Shown here in pieces: positions 56,264-64,000 of a DNA stretch of 64,000 bases. The DNA is from Asticcacaulis sp. AC466 (GTDB lineage Bacteria > Pseudomonadota > Alphaproteobacteria > Caulobacterales > Caulobacteraceae): positions 124,001 to 188,000 of the forward strand of contig NZ_AWGE01000006.1 in NCBI RefSeq assembly GCF_000495815.1, in the 5' to 3' direction. The notes below the pieces were generated by a model, which saw only the letters and a list, made by a program, of their open reading frames with translations, was not told where the DNA came from and searched no databases. Within the stretch, counting starts at the first letter, position 1. Each line of letters starts with the position of its first letter. The translations under genes were made by a program, and so were the position numbers.

Positions 56264-57765
56264 GTGCGCAAAAGATCGATAAGGTTGTCATTTGCGGCCG
56301 CGATGCGGCGGCCTGGCTGGCGGCCAATGCCTTGTCGCGCGCTTTTAGCCGCAGCGGCCTGACGGTGGAAGTCGTTGAGTTGCCGAGCCTGCTGCGGTCT
56401 CACGACGTGCTCAGCAGCCTACCGCCGCTGGAGGCCTTTCATCGCCTGCTCGGCTTCGATGAATACGCCCTGATGAAGGCAACTGCGGCGACCTTCAGCC
56501 TGGGGCAGAGTTTCGTCAATTTCGCGCGATCGGCGCCGCCCTTCTTCCATGGCTATGGGGGTCACGGCGCGCCCATTGCTGGCCAACCCTTCATGCCATT
56601 CTGGATCAAGGCGCGGCAAGCGGGCATGAATGTCGCGCTTGAGGACTTTTCCCTGACCGCCGCGGCGGCAAAGCAGGGACGCTTTTTCTTGCCCACAGAA
56701 GCCTACAGCGTGTTTGGTCGTACCGACTACGCCTACCACCTCAAGGCCAAGCCCTATGTGCAATTGCTGAAAACCCATGCCTTGCGTCGCGGGGTGACGG
56801 TTCACGCCGCCCGTTTTGTCACGGCGCGTCTGGACGACACCGGCGCAATCCGTGCCGTGGTGCTGCCGGATGGAAGCGAAGTCGCCGGTGATCTCTTCAT
56901 CGACGCGTCTGACGTCGAAAGCACCTTGCTGGGGGATGCTCTGGGCGTGCCGTTCGACAGCTGGCAGGCGTGGTTCCCGGGCAATCGCGTCTTGACCGTC
57001 GCGGGCGAACGCCTACGCAGCCTCCCGCCCTACGGCCAGGTGCGCGCCTTGTCGAACAGCGTCTTGCATCTGGCGCCTGTGCAGGACCAGACCGGGGTGC
57101 AGCATGTTTTCAATGACGCGACCTCGAGCGATCAGGAAGCCCTTGAAGCGGCGGCACTGATTTCAAACCTGCGGTTGGCACCGGATGCTGTTGTATCGCC
57201 CCTCGCTGTCGGCCGGCGGGTTTCGTCATGGGTAAAGAACTGCATCGCGATTGGCGAAGCCGCGTGCGTCCTCGATCCGATCGACAATGCCAGCCTGCAT
57301 ACCGTCCAACTCGGCCTGGCGCATCTGATCAACCTGTTCCCGCTTGATCGTCATGTCGAGACGGAGGCTTATGAATACAACACCCAAATGGGCAGTGCCT
57401 TCGACCGTATCCGTGACTACCAGATCGCCCATTACAAGCTCAATCGCATCGACAACCAACCCATGTGGGATGCGCTGCGTGACATGGCGGTCCCGGAAAC
57501 GCTGGCTTACAAGATTGATCTGTTCAAGGCGCGCGGCACGGTTGCCATATATGAGGAAGAAACCTTCGAAACCGATGATTGGCTGGCCCTGTTCACCGGC
57601 CACGGCCTGATCCCTCGCGGCTACGACCCGGCAATCGATCTGGTCCCGACCGAACAGGCGGTGCCGCAGTTCCAGCGTATGCTGGGCTATATCAAGGCGC
57701 AGGTGCAGGATATGAATTCGCATGACGCCTTCCTGGAAATGCACGCCTCCAAGGATTTTGCCTGA
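56260..57765 (+). CDS. Degenerate halogenase-family protein (middle of three)
   Basis: A 501-residue homologue, collinear with its neighbours, that has lost every hallmark. The FAD motif is ICGRDAAAW instead of GGGTSGW; the catalytic Lys is Ser in AATFSLGQSFVNF; the WxWxIP motif is replaced by a NSVLHLAPV segment; and the active-site Glu-Ser is DPIDNASLHTV. The rest of the fold is kept (DLFIDASDVESTLLG; SSWVKNCIAIGEAACVLDP; DWLALFTGHGLIPRGYDP), and the frame is intact. It is therefore more likely a non-catalytic partner than a pseudogene. It overlaps gene 1 by four bases and abuts gene 3. Confidence 0.9.
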   Translation: MSAQKIDKVVICGRDAAAWLAANALSRAFSRSGLTVEVVELPSLLRSHDVLSSLPPLEAFHRLLGFDEYALMKATAATFSLGQSFVNFARSAPPFFHGYGGHGAPIAGQPFMPFWIKARQAGMNVALEDFSLTAAAAKQGRFFLPTEAYSVFGRTDYAYHLKAKPYVQLLKTHALRRGVTVHAARFVTARLDDTGAIRAVVLPDGSEVAGDLFIDASDVESTLLGDALGVPFDSWQAWFPGNRVLTVAGERLRSLPPYGQVRALSNSVLHLAPVQDQTGVQHVFNDATSSDQEALEAAALISNLRLAPDAVVSPLAVGRRVSSWVKNCIAIGEAACVLDPIDNASLHTVQLGLAHLINLFPLDRHVETEAYEYNTQMGSAFDRIRDYQIAHYKLNRIDNQPMWDALRDMAVPETLAYKIDLFKARGTVAIYEEETFETDDWLALFTGHGLIPRGYDPAIDLVPTEQAVPQFQRMLGYIKAQVQDMNSHDAFLEMHASKDFA

Positions 57766-59280
57766 ATGGATCACCGGATACGCAGGCTCGTCATCGTCGG
57801 GGGCGGTACGGCTGGATGGATGACGGCGGCGGCCTTCGCCAAGATACTCGGCACCGTCAATTACGACATCGTCTTGGTCGAATCAGAAGACATAGGCACG
57901 GTTGGGGTCGGCGAAGCGACCATTCCGCAAATCCGCACCTATAACGATCTGCTGGGAATAGACGAAAATACGTTCGTGCGCGAAACCAATGGCACGTTCA
58001 AGCTCGGCATCCACTTTGTCGACTGGAAGCGTCCGGGGGAGAGCTATATTCACCCCTTCGGCCTCTATGGCGTCGATATGGACGGCATCCCTTTCATTCA
58101 CTTTTGGCATCGTCTGGCCAATATGGGGGGAAATGGCGACTGGGGCCGCTTTAATGCCGAAACCATGGCCATGCGGGAAAACAAATTTACCCGCATCCCG
58201 AAGGGCGAGGCCTCCGGTCTGCCGCAAATCAACTACGCCTACCAATTCGATGCCAGCCTTTATGCCGCTTTCCTTCGCCGCTATGCCGAGGCGCGTGGCG
58301 TCACACGGCGGGAAGGCCGGATTGTCCGCGTCGGTCAGGCGCCGGAGTCGGGCAACCTCACTGCGCTGCATCTGGAGAATGGTCAGTCGATTGCCGGCGA
58401 TTTCTTCATCGATTGCTCAGGCTTCCGTGGTCTGCTGATCGAACAGACGCTAAAATGCGGCTATGAGGACTGGAGCGAGTGGTTGCCCTGCGACCGCGCG
58501 GCCGCCGTGCCATCGGCCAAGCCCGACGGGCCGATCACGCCCTATACACGGTCAACCTCGCGAGAGGCGGGATGGCAATGGCGTATTCCGCTCCAGCACC
58601 GGACGGGTAATGGCTATGTTTTCTGTTCGGAGTTTATCAGCGAAGATGAAGCCTGCGAAAAGCTTCTGACGCGGCTGGACGGCGCCCCGCTGAAGGACCC
58701 GAAGGTGTTACGCTTCACCACGGGCCATCGCCGCAAGATGTGGCACAAGAACGTCGTCGCTTTCGGCCTGGCGTCGGGTTTCCTTGAACCGCTGGAATCG
58801 ACCTCCATTCACCTCGTGCAGGCGGGCATCGCCAAGCTGCTGGCGCTCTTCCCCCGTACCGGCATAGCCCAAAGCGTCGTCGATCAGTATAACCGGGAAA
58901 CGATCGCCGATTATGTCAACGTCAAGGACTTCCTGATCGCCCACTACAAGGTCACGGAGCGTGAGGACACGCCTTTCTGGCGACGGTGCAAGCATATGAG
59001 CGTTCCCGACAGCCTGACGGCGCGTCTGGAGACCTTCCGGGCCACCGGGCAAGCCGCCGCTCAGCAATGGGAGCTGTTCAAGGAGGTGAGCTGGTTCTCG
59101 GTTCTGGCGGGCCAGGGGCTGATGCCGGGAGATTACCATCCAGTCGCCGATGTGATTTCCGACGACGACCTGAGACAACGCCTCGGGCGCCTGCGCAGCC
59201 AGGTCGATCAGCGCGTCAAGGGCATGATGTCCCATGATGACTATATCGCCAAATTCTGCGCGGCGCCAAAAGCCGCCTAA
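57766..59280 (+). CDS. Flavin-dependent (tryptophan-type) halogenase homologue 3
   Basis: A 504-residue halogenase-family protein with a full set of motifs: VGGGTAGWMTAAA for FAD, NGTFKLGIHFVDW with the catalytic Lys, GWQWRIPLQHRTGNG as the WxWxIP motif, and FLEPLESTSIHLVQ with the active-site Glu-Ser. It is closer in motif detail to protein 1 than to protein 2. It starts on the base after the stop codon of protein 2, so all three are translationally coupled. It ends 22 bases before the convergent gabT stop with no obvious terminator. Confidence 0.94.
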   Translation: MDHRIRRLVIVGGGTAGWMTAAAFAKILGTVNYDIVLVESEDIGTVGVGEATIPQIRTYNDLLGIDENTFVRETNGTFKLGIHFVDWKRPGESYIHPFGLYGVDMDGIPFIHFWHRLANMGGNGDWGRFNAETMAMRENKFTRIPKGEASGLPQINYAYQFDASLYAAFLRRYAEARGVTRREGRIVRVGQAPESGNLTALHLENGQSIAGDFFIDCSGFRGLLIEQTLKCGYEDWSEWLPCDRAAAVPSAKPDGPITPYTRSTSREAGWQWRIPLQHRTGNGYVFCSEFISEDEACEKLLTRLDGAPLKDPKVLRFTTGHRRKMWHKNVVAFGLASGFLEPLESTSIHLVQAGIAKLLALFPRTGIAQSVVDQYNRETIADYVNVKDFLIAHYKVTEREDTPFWRRCKHMSVPDSLTARLETFRATGQAAAQQWELFKEVSWFSVLAGQGLMPGDYHPVADVISDDDLRQRLGRLRSQVDQRVKGMMSHDDYIAKFCAAPKAA

Positions 59281-59302
59281 GCTACACTTTTCGGAAAGCG
59301 CT

Positions 59303-60580
59303 TTACCGCCTGAGCGCGGCTTCCAGCTTGTCCAGCCCTTCATCTAAGATGTCATCCGAGGCGGTCAGTGGCGCCAGTAGCCGGATCGTGTTTCCATAGA
59401 CCCCGCAGGATAGCAGGATCAGGCCGTGTTCCTGCGCCTTGAGGCATACCGCCTTGGTTGCCGTAGCATCCGGCGTGTGGCCGCCCGGCTCGGTCACGAT
59501 ATCGAAGGCGATCATGGCACCAAATCCGCGCAGGGCCGATATTGGCACGCTGTCGTTGCGCTGGCTGATGCTTTCGATGCGGGCCTTCAGCCGCGCCCCC
59601 TGACGGTTGGCGGCGTCGAGCAGAGCTTCCTCCTCGATAACATCTAATACGGCCAGCGCGGCGGCGCACGCCACCGGATTGCCGCCATAGGTGCCACCGA
59701 GTCCGCCGGTTACAGGCGCATCCATCACCTCGGCGCGACCCACGACACCGGACAGCGGATAACCCCCGGCCAGCGATTTGGCCATGGTCATAAGGTCCGG
59801 CTTGACGTCGTAATTTTCCATGGCGAACAGCTTGCCGGTCCGGCCAAAGCCGGTTTGAACTTCGTCAGCGATCAGCAGGATGCCATTGTCGTCGCAGATT
59901 TTCCGCAAGGCGCGCATGAGCTCGGGTGGCGTGATGAGGAAGCCGCCTTCGCCCTGTACCGGCTCGATGATGATGGCTGCCACGGCATCGGGTGCAATGT
60001 CCGCCTTGAACAGGTAGTCGAGCATTTTCAGCGTATCGGCGGTGTCTATACCAGAGGCTTCGACGGGAAAGGGCAGATGGTAGACGCCGGGTTGCTGCGG
60101 GCCCAGGTCTTTCTTGTACGGGACCACCTTGCCTGTCAGCGCCGATGTTAGTGCCGTACGTCCGTGAAAGCCGCCGGTAAAGGCGATGACGCCGTCGCGT
60201 CGCGTGGCGCAACGCGCGATCTTTACGGCGTTTTCCACCGCTTCGGCGCCGGTGGTGAACAGGACGGACTTGGCCGGCCCGTCGATGGGGGCCAATATGT
60301 TAAGCCGTTCGCACAGGGCAATATAGGATTCGTACGGCACGACCTGGAACGCCGTATGGGTGAAGGCGTCCATCTGTTTCAGCGCGGCGGCCTGGACCTT
60401 GGGATGGCGATGGCCGGTATTGAGCACCGCAATCCCGCCGGCGAAATCGATGAAGCGATTGCCGTCGGCGTCCCACAACTCGGCGTTTTCAGCGCGGGCG
60501 GCGTAAAGCGTGGTGGCGTGGCCTACGCCGCGCGGCACGGCGGCGGCCCGGCGGGTGGCGAGATCGGCGTTATGGGTCAT
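59303..60580 (-). CDS. gabT: 4-aminobutyrate-type aminotransferase
   Basis: A 425-residue class III transaminase, converting GABA and 2-oxoglutarate to succinate semialdehyde and glutamate. The fold-type I signature is ILLIADEVQTGFGRTGKLFA and the PLP Lys is in MTMAKSLAGGYPLSG; the N-terminal FAGGIAVLNTGHRHPKV and FTGGFHGRTALTSALTG loops match GabT. Related 5-aminovalerate or ornithine enzymes cannot be excluded. No gabD follows. A TGTGATCACA palindrome lies upstream between it and the divergent hydrolase. Confidence 0.92.
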   Translation of the reverse strand: MTHNADLATRRAAAVPRGVGHATTLYAARAENAELWDADGNRFIDFAGGIAVLNTGHRHPKVQAAALKQMDAFTHTAFQVVPYESYIALCERLNILAPIDGPAKSVLFTTGAEAVENAVKIARCATRRDGVIAFTGGFHGRTALTSALTGKVVPYKKDLGPQQPGVYHLPFPVEASGIDTADTLKMLDYLFKADIAPDAVAAIIIEPVQGEGGFLITPPELMRALRKICDDNGILLIADEVQTGFGRTGKLFAMENYDVKPDLMTMAKSLAGGYPLSGVVGRAEVMDAPVTGGLGGTYGGNPVACAAALAVLDVIEEEALLDAANRQGARLKARIESISQRNDSVPISALRGFGAMIAFDIVTEPGGHTPDATATKAVCLKAQEHGLILLSCGVYGNTIRLLAPLTASDDILDEGLDKLEAALRR

Positions 60581-60614
60581 GGTAAGGCTCCGCGAAATTT
60601 AGCGAAGAGTACAT

Positions 60615-60628
60615 ATTGTGATCACAAT
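60615..60628. promoter_or_regulatory. Palindrome in the gabT/hydrolase divergent promoter region
   Basis: ATTGTGATCACAAT is a perfect 14-base palindrome. TGTGA-TCACA half-sites recall GntR- or CRP/FNR-type targets, but the spacing is tighter than for CRP. It lies 35 bp before gabT. Confidence 0.45.
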
Positions 60629-60670
60629 TTGCCAGTTGAATTTGATTGCATCTGTGTCTTGTCTGTCGGG

Positions 60671-61333
60671 ATGGAACCCCTTGTTGAAACGGTTATTCTC
60701 CTGCACGGCACGGGGCGCTCCCCGCGTAGCCTGGCCTCGCTCGAGAAACGGCTAGCACGCTCTGGCTTCCCGACGTGCAATCTCGCCTATCCCTGGCGCG
60801 AGAGGGATATTGCGGGTCTTGCCAGCTTTGTCGCCGATGCGCTCGAAGCGAAAGGCCTGACTGGGCCGACGAACAGATTGCACTTTGTCACCCATTCTAT
60901 GGGCGGCCTCGTGGTGGCTTATCTGCTCGGTAAACAGCGGGATCGTTTGGCAGCCGAGATTGGCCGCGTTGTGATGTTGGGGCCGCCACTGGGCGGAAGT
61001 GAAGTCGCCGACGCCTTGTGCCGATTGCCTGTGTACAGGTGGATGTATGGACCGGCCGGACAGGACCTCGTCACCAACTCCCGCCTCCTCGACAATATCT
61101 ACCCAGACTATTCGCTCGGCATCATCGCGGGAACCGTCGGCTGGCCATATCCATCCGGACTGATGTTCATCCGCGAACCGAACGACGGTCGTGTGTCCGT
61201 GGCGCGGACGCGATGGGACGGTATGGCTGACCATCTGGTCCTGCCCGTGACGCACAGCTTCATGCCGGCGTCTCCCGACGTACAGGCACAGGTGCTGCAC
61301 TTCCTGAAAATGGGCGCTTTCAGACGGTCCTGA
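60671..61333 (+). CDS. Alpha/beta hydrolase, lipase-like
   Basis: A 220-residue alpha/beta hydrolase. The oxyanion loop VILLHGTGRSP and nucleophile elbow THSMGG (Ser) are clear, and the late His is in LVLPVTHSFMPASP. It lacks a signal peptide, so is probably cytosolic. Similar short proteins are annotated as lipases or acetyltransferase-like esterases without known substrates. I start it at the ATG of 60671 although its ribosome site is poor, because upstream codons to 60164 overlap gabT in antisense. Confidence 0.85.
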   Translation: MEPLVETVILLHGTGRSPRSLASLEKRLARSGFPTCNLAYPWRERDIAGLASFVADALEAKGLTGPTNRLHFVTHSMGGLVVAYLLGKQRDRLAAEIGRVVMLGPPLGGSEVADALCRLPVYRWMYGPAGQDLVTNSRLLDNIYPDYSLGIIAGTVGWPYPSGLMFIREPNDGRVSVARTRWDGMADHLVLPVTHSFMPASPDVQAQVLHFLKMGAFRRS

Positions 61334-61336
61334 AAC

Positions 61337-61376
61337 AAAAAAACGGAGCGGTTGTGAGGGGACACAAACCGCTCCG
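61337..61376 (-). terminator. Intrinsic terminator of the emrB-like gene
   Basis: The stem CGGAGCGGTTGTG (61344-61356) pairs with CACAAACCGCTCCG (61363-61376) with one bulged A. On the minus strand it is followed by seven T (61343-61337). It ends the efflux operon and, being symmetric, may also stop the hydrolase transcript. Confidence 0.9.
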
Positions 61377-61425
61377 CCATTTCAGGACCCGCCGGGGAGA
61401 GGGTCCCGAAATTCCTAATATCCGA

Positions 61426-62976
61426 TCAATGGACGTTGGACATGTCGACCGGCCCTTTGGGGCGCGGGATTGTCCAGACCAGAAGGGCGCAACACAGGAA
61501 CAACACCGCAGCCCCCATGAAGACTTCATTGGTGGACAGCATCAGGGCCTGGCCGCTGACAAGTCGGTCGAGAATGCCAAGCGCCGCACCTGGGTTCACG
61601 CCGTGCTGGACCAGGGTTTGCACCGACTGATTGGCGTCCAGCCCGCTGACGATCGCGGCGCGGTTGGACGTGGCGTTGTTTTCCCAGATCGTGGCGACCA
61701 GAGACGTCGCAACGGCGCCAGCCATGGTGCGGATAAAGTTCTGCAGGCCGGCGGCATTGGCGGTTTCTTCCACCTTCACCGACCCCATCGATATTTGCAG
61801 CAAGGGCATGAAGAAGAAGGGCATGCCGGCGCCCGTAAGGAAGATGAGGAAGGCAATCTGGCCGAAACTCATATCCATATTGGACAGGCCGCGGATGAAG
61901 GTGATCAGGGCCAGCCAACCGACGCCGAAGAATATAAGGCGGCGCGGGTCGATCTTGACGGCCAGCTGCGCGGCTATGGGGGCGGCGAAGATCGCCAGAA
62001 TGCCGACCATGCCTGTGGCGTTGCCCGCCCACGACGCCGTCCAGCCCAGGTTATTCTGTAGCCATAGCGGACCGATGACATTGATGGCGAAAAAGGAGCC
62101 TATCATCAAGGCCATGCAAACCATGGCGATGGAAAAGCCCCTGTGCCGGAAGACGCGCAGGTCCACAATAGGATTAGAGTCTGTCAGCTCCCAGATCAGA
62201 AAGGCGATGAATCCCAGCACAGCGACAACAGCCAGGGCGACGATAAAGGGTGACGAAAACCATTCATGCTCCTTGCCCAGGTCGAGCATGATCTGCAAGG
62301 CGCCGACCCAAAGGACCAGAAGCGCAAGACCAACCACGTCGACGCGTGCTTTGACGGTGCGCGTTTCCTGACTAAGTAGCACCCGCCACACCAGGAAGCC
62401 GGCGCCAATGGCGACGGGTACATTGACCAGGAAGATCGACCCCCAGCCGAAATTATCGCACAGGGTGCCGCCCAGCACCGGGCCGGCCACCGGCGCAACA
62501 AGGGTGGTGATGGCCCAGATTCCCATGGCCGCCGGTTGCAGTTTTTTCGGGAAGATGGTGAGGAGAAGAGTCTGAGACAGCGGCATCAAAGGCCCGCCGC
62601 AGAACCCTTGAAGTATACGGGCGACGACCAGGATTTCCAGCGATGGCGAAATACCACAGAGGAAGGACGCAAGGCCGAACCCGACGAGAGCGACCGAAAA
62701 GGTGCGGACAGTGCCGAACCGCATCGCCAGCCATCCGGTCAGCGGTACGGAAATGGCCTCCGCCACGGCGTAGGAGGTGATGACCCATGTGCCTTGCGAG
62801 GTCGATACACCCAGCGCACCGGCGATATTGGGCACTGAGACGTTGGCGATTGACACATCGAGAATGGCCACGAAATTGGCCATGGCCAGAAGGATGCCGC
62901 ACAGCCAGAGCGTCAGCCCTGTCAACGGTACGGGTTCCTTGTAGGTCGGGTCTGGGACGGCGGTGGAAGCGGACAT
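61426..62976 (-). CDS. EmrB-like DHA2 MFS efflux transporter
   Basis: A 516-residue, 14-span major facilitator of the DHA2 family (EmrB/QacA). Typical motifs include the start of span 1 (LCGILLAMANFVAILDVSIANVSVPNIAGALG in the family; here the core NFVAILDVSIANVSVP), loop GWLAMRFGTVR and the motif C-like VAPVAGPVLGGTL. It pairs with the HlyD/EmrA-like adaptor encoded just upstream on the same strand, forming a proton-driven export system with an outer-membrane factor from elsewhere. 172 bp without a gene separate the two. Confidence 0.93.
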   Translation of the reverse strand: MSASTAVPDPTYKEPVPLTGLTLWLCGILLAMANFVAILDVSIANVSVPNIAGALGVSTSQGTWVITSYAVAEAISVPLTGWLAMRFGTVRTFSVALVGFGLASFLCGISPSLEILVVARILQGFCGGPLMPLSQTLLLTIFPKKLQPAAMGIWAITTLVAPVAGPVLGGTLCDNFGWGSIFLVNVPVAIGAGFLVWRVLLSQETRTVKARVDVVGLALLVLWVGALQIMLDLGKEHEWFSSPFIVALAVVAVLGFIAFLIWELTDSNPIVDLRVFRHRGFSIAMVCMALMIGSFFAINVIGPLWLQNNLGWTASWAGNATGMVGILAIFAAPIAAQLAVKIDPRRLIFFGVGWLALITFIRGLSNMDMSFGQIAFLIFLTGAGMPFFFMPLLQISMGSVKVEETANAAGLQNFIRTMAGAVATSLVATIWENNATSNRAAIVSGLDANQSVQTLVQHGVNPGAALGILDRLVSGQALMLSTNEVFMGAAVLFLCCALLVWTIPRPKGPVDMSNVH

Positions 62977-63148
62977 GGTCGCAACTTTCCGATGACGTTA
63001 ATGTACAATGGTCGCAGGGCTGCGCGCCGGGCAGGTTTTGCCAGAATTCGGACACGCGAGCTCATTCCCCGTTACCTGGCCCCCGCTATCAGGAGAGGGT
63101 GCCAAGGGGCGGGAGGGATAGTCGAAACATATTATTAGCCGGTCAGGT

Positions 63149-64000
63149 CTAGTCGTTGACGCTGATCGTCGCCTTCATGCTCATGCCGACGCGCAGCGGA
63201 TGTTGCTTTAGCTCGGTGGGATCGAGCGCGATGCGAACGGGCAGGCGTTGGACCACCTTGATCCAGTTGCCGGTGGCGTTCTGTGCCGGGATGATGGCGA
63301 AGGCTGAGCCCGTGCCGCCGCTCAGTCCGGCTACCTTGCCGTGGAACTTGATGCCGCCGCCATAGGTGTCGGCGGTCAGCAGAACTGGCTGACCGATGCG
63401 CACCTTCTTAAGCTGCACTTCCTTGAAGTTGGCGTTCACATACGCATTGTCAATCGGCACAATGTTCATCAGAACCTGGTTGATCTGGACGCGTTGGCCG
63501 ATTTCGACGGTATTTTTGGCGATGACCCCGGAAATCGGCGCGCGGATAACCGTGCGGTCGAGGTCGTTCTGCGCTTGTTCGACCTTGACGCGGGCAGCGA
63601 CGACCTGCGGATTGTCGCCACGGTCGACACCGGAAATCAGGGCGCCATTGGCGGCGCGTTGACCCTGAGCCGCCAGCGCCTGGGCGCGGGCGCTGTTCAG
63701 CGCGGCCTGGGTCTGGTCGACCGTCGTCTTGGCATTTTGCAGGTCTTCGCCCGACACCGCGCCGATGGCGACCAGGCTCTTGCGATCATTATAGGCCTTG
63801 ACGGCATTGTCGTAGGCCGCCTGAGCATTGGCGACCTGGGCCGTCGAGGCATCGGCCTGAGCTGCCAGCGTCGTATCGTTTTCGTAATAGGTGCCGACCT
63901 GGCGCTCGACCTGGTCAAGTTGGGCCTTGGCGGACGCGAGCGCCAGCCGGGCGTCGGTGTCATCGAGCACGACCAGTATGTCGCCGGCCTTGACAGCCTG
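63149..64000 (-). CDS. EmrA/HlyD-family adaptor, 5' end outside the window
   Basis: At least 283 residues of a periplasmic adaptor that continue past the right edge; the frame is open to base 64000. The lipoyl motif (KAGDILVVLDDTDARL), a long coiled-coil (QLDQVERQVGTYYEN to about 115) and the second lipoyl half (RAPISGVIAKNTVEIGQRV) are present, then the beta-barrel (AYVNANFKEVQLKKVRIGQPV; HPLRVGMSMKATISV). It is the EmrA-type partner of the DHA2 transporter. The missing part should hold the membrane anchor. Confidence 0.92.
   Translation of the reverse strand, partial: QAVKAGDILVVLDDTDARLALASAKAQLDQVERQVGTYYENDTTLAAQADASTAQVANAQAAYDNAVKAYNDRKSLVAIGAVSGEDLQNAKTTVDQTQAALNSARAQALAAQGQRAANGALISGVDRGDNPQVVAARVKVEQAQNDLDRTVIRAPISGVIAKNTVEIGQRVQINQVLMNIVPIDNAYVNANFKEVQLKKVRIGQPVLLTADTYGGGIKFHGKVAGLSGGTGSAFAIIPAQNATGNWIKVVQRLPVRIALDPTELKQHPLRVGMSMKATISVND

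Noticed and set aside
56260-57765. Middle halogenase homologue as a pseudogene
   Set aside because: The frame is full length, tightly coupled to both neighbours and keeps the fold-defining segments, so loss of motifs looks like change of role rather than decay.

Overview
The window is GC-rich, densely coded bacterial DNA. The gene content points to an alphaproteobacterium of the Caulobacterales, most like Asticcacaulis, Caulobacter or Brevundimonas. The signs are a 1116-residue TonB receptor of the Xanthomonas/Caulobacter type beside flavin-dependent halogenase homologues and a JmjC-like cupin, a RamB/ScfR-type regulator divergent from isocitrate lyase, many VOC and MFS proteins, and secreted plant-polysaccharide hydrolases (GH67 and GH3). 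The genus is an inference from gene families, not from a marker gene.

Layout. 1-9.8 kb is mostly core or housekeeping: a 5'-truncated unknown gene, VOC proteins, a chemoreceptor, DNA polymerase I, a CHCC zinc-finger protein and an MHS-type organic-acid transporter. 9.6-12.8 kb is the glyoxylate-shunt locus: isocitrate lyase lies between two very small genes and opposite its probable regulator. A LacI-type regulator and tRNA-Arg(CCG) follow. 14.3-22.9 kb reads like an accessory block of small enzymes paired with local regulators: SDR with AraC, methyltransferase, MBL/tautomerase/EthD-like operon with LysR, aldo/keto reductase with LysR, and DUF4260. It contains a pair of old direct repeats and several palindromic operator candidates. 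23.1-26.8 kb holds a soluble double-PAS chemoreceptor and a GAF-PAS-PAS histidine kinase.

26.8-30.4 kb is a hemicellulose locus with alpha-glucuronidase, a Dabb protein and a divergent GntR regulator. 30.4-37.4 kb is a complete tripartite RND pump (adaptor, HAE1 transporter, NodT-type outer membrane factor) with a divergent TetR regulator and two near-identical operators between them. 37.5-43.2 kb is an iron locus: siderophore receptor plus PKHD hydroxylase facing feoA-feoB and a Cys-rich small membrane protein, with a strong Fur box. 43.2-50.5 kb carries a secreted GH3 glycosidase, a HbpS/GlcG-like protein with an aldo/keto reductase, an aminotransferase, a secreted HAD-like protein and a JmjC-like cupin.

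50.5-59.3 kb is the most interesting part. A TonB receptor and three consecutive tryptophan-halogenase-family genes stand opposite the cupin gene. The middle homologue has lost the nucleotide-binding glycines, the catalytic lysine and glutamate, and the WxWxIP motif, while the outer two keep them all. An intrinsic terminator separates the receptor from the halogenases, and long inverted repeats sit upstream. The likely reading is an outer-membrane uptake system whose substrate is halogenated or otherwise oxidised by a three-subunit flavin system. The window ends with a GABA-type aminotransferase, an alpha/beta hydrolase and an EmrAB-type efflux pair, the adaptor being cut by the window edge.
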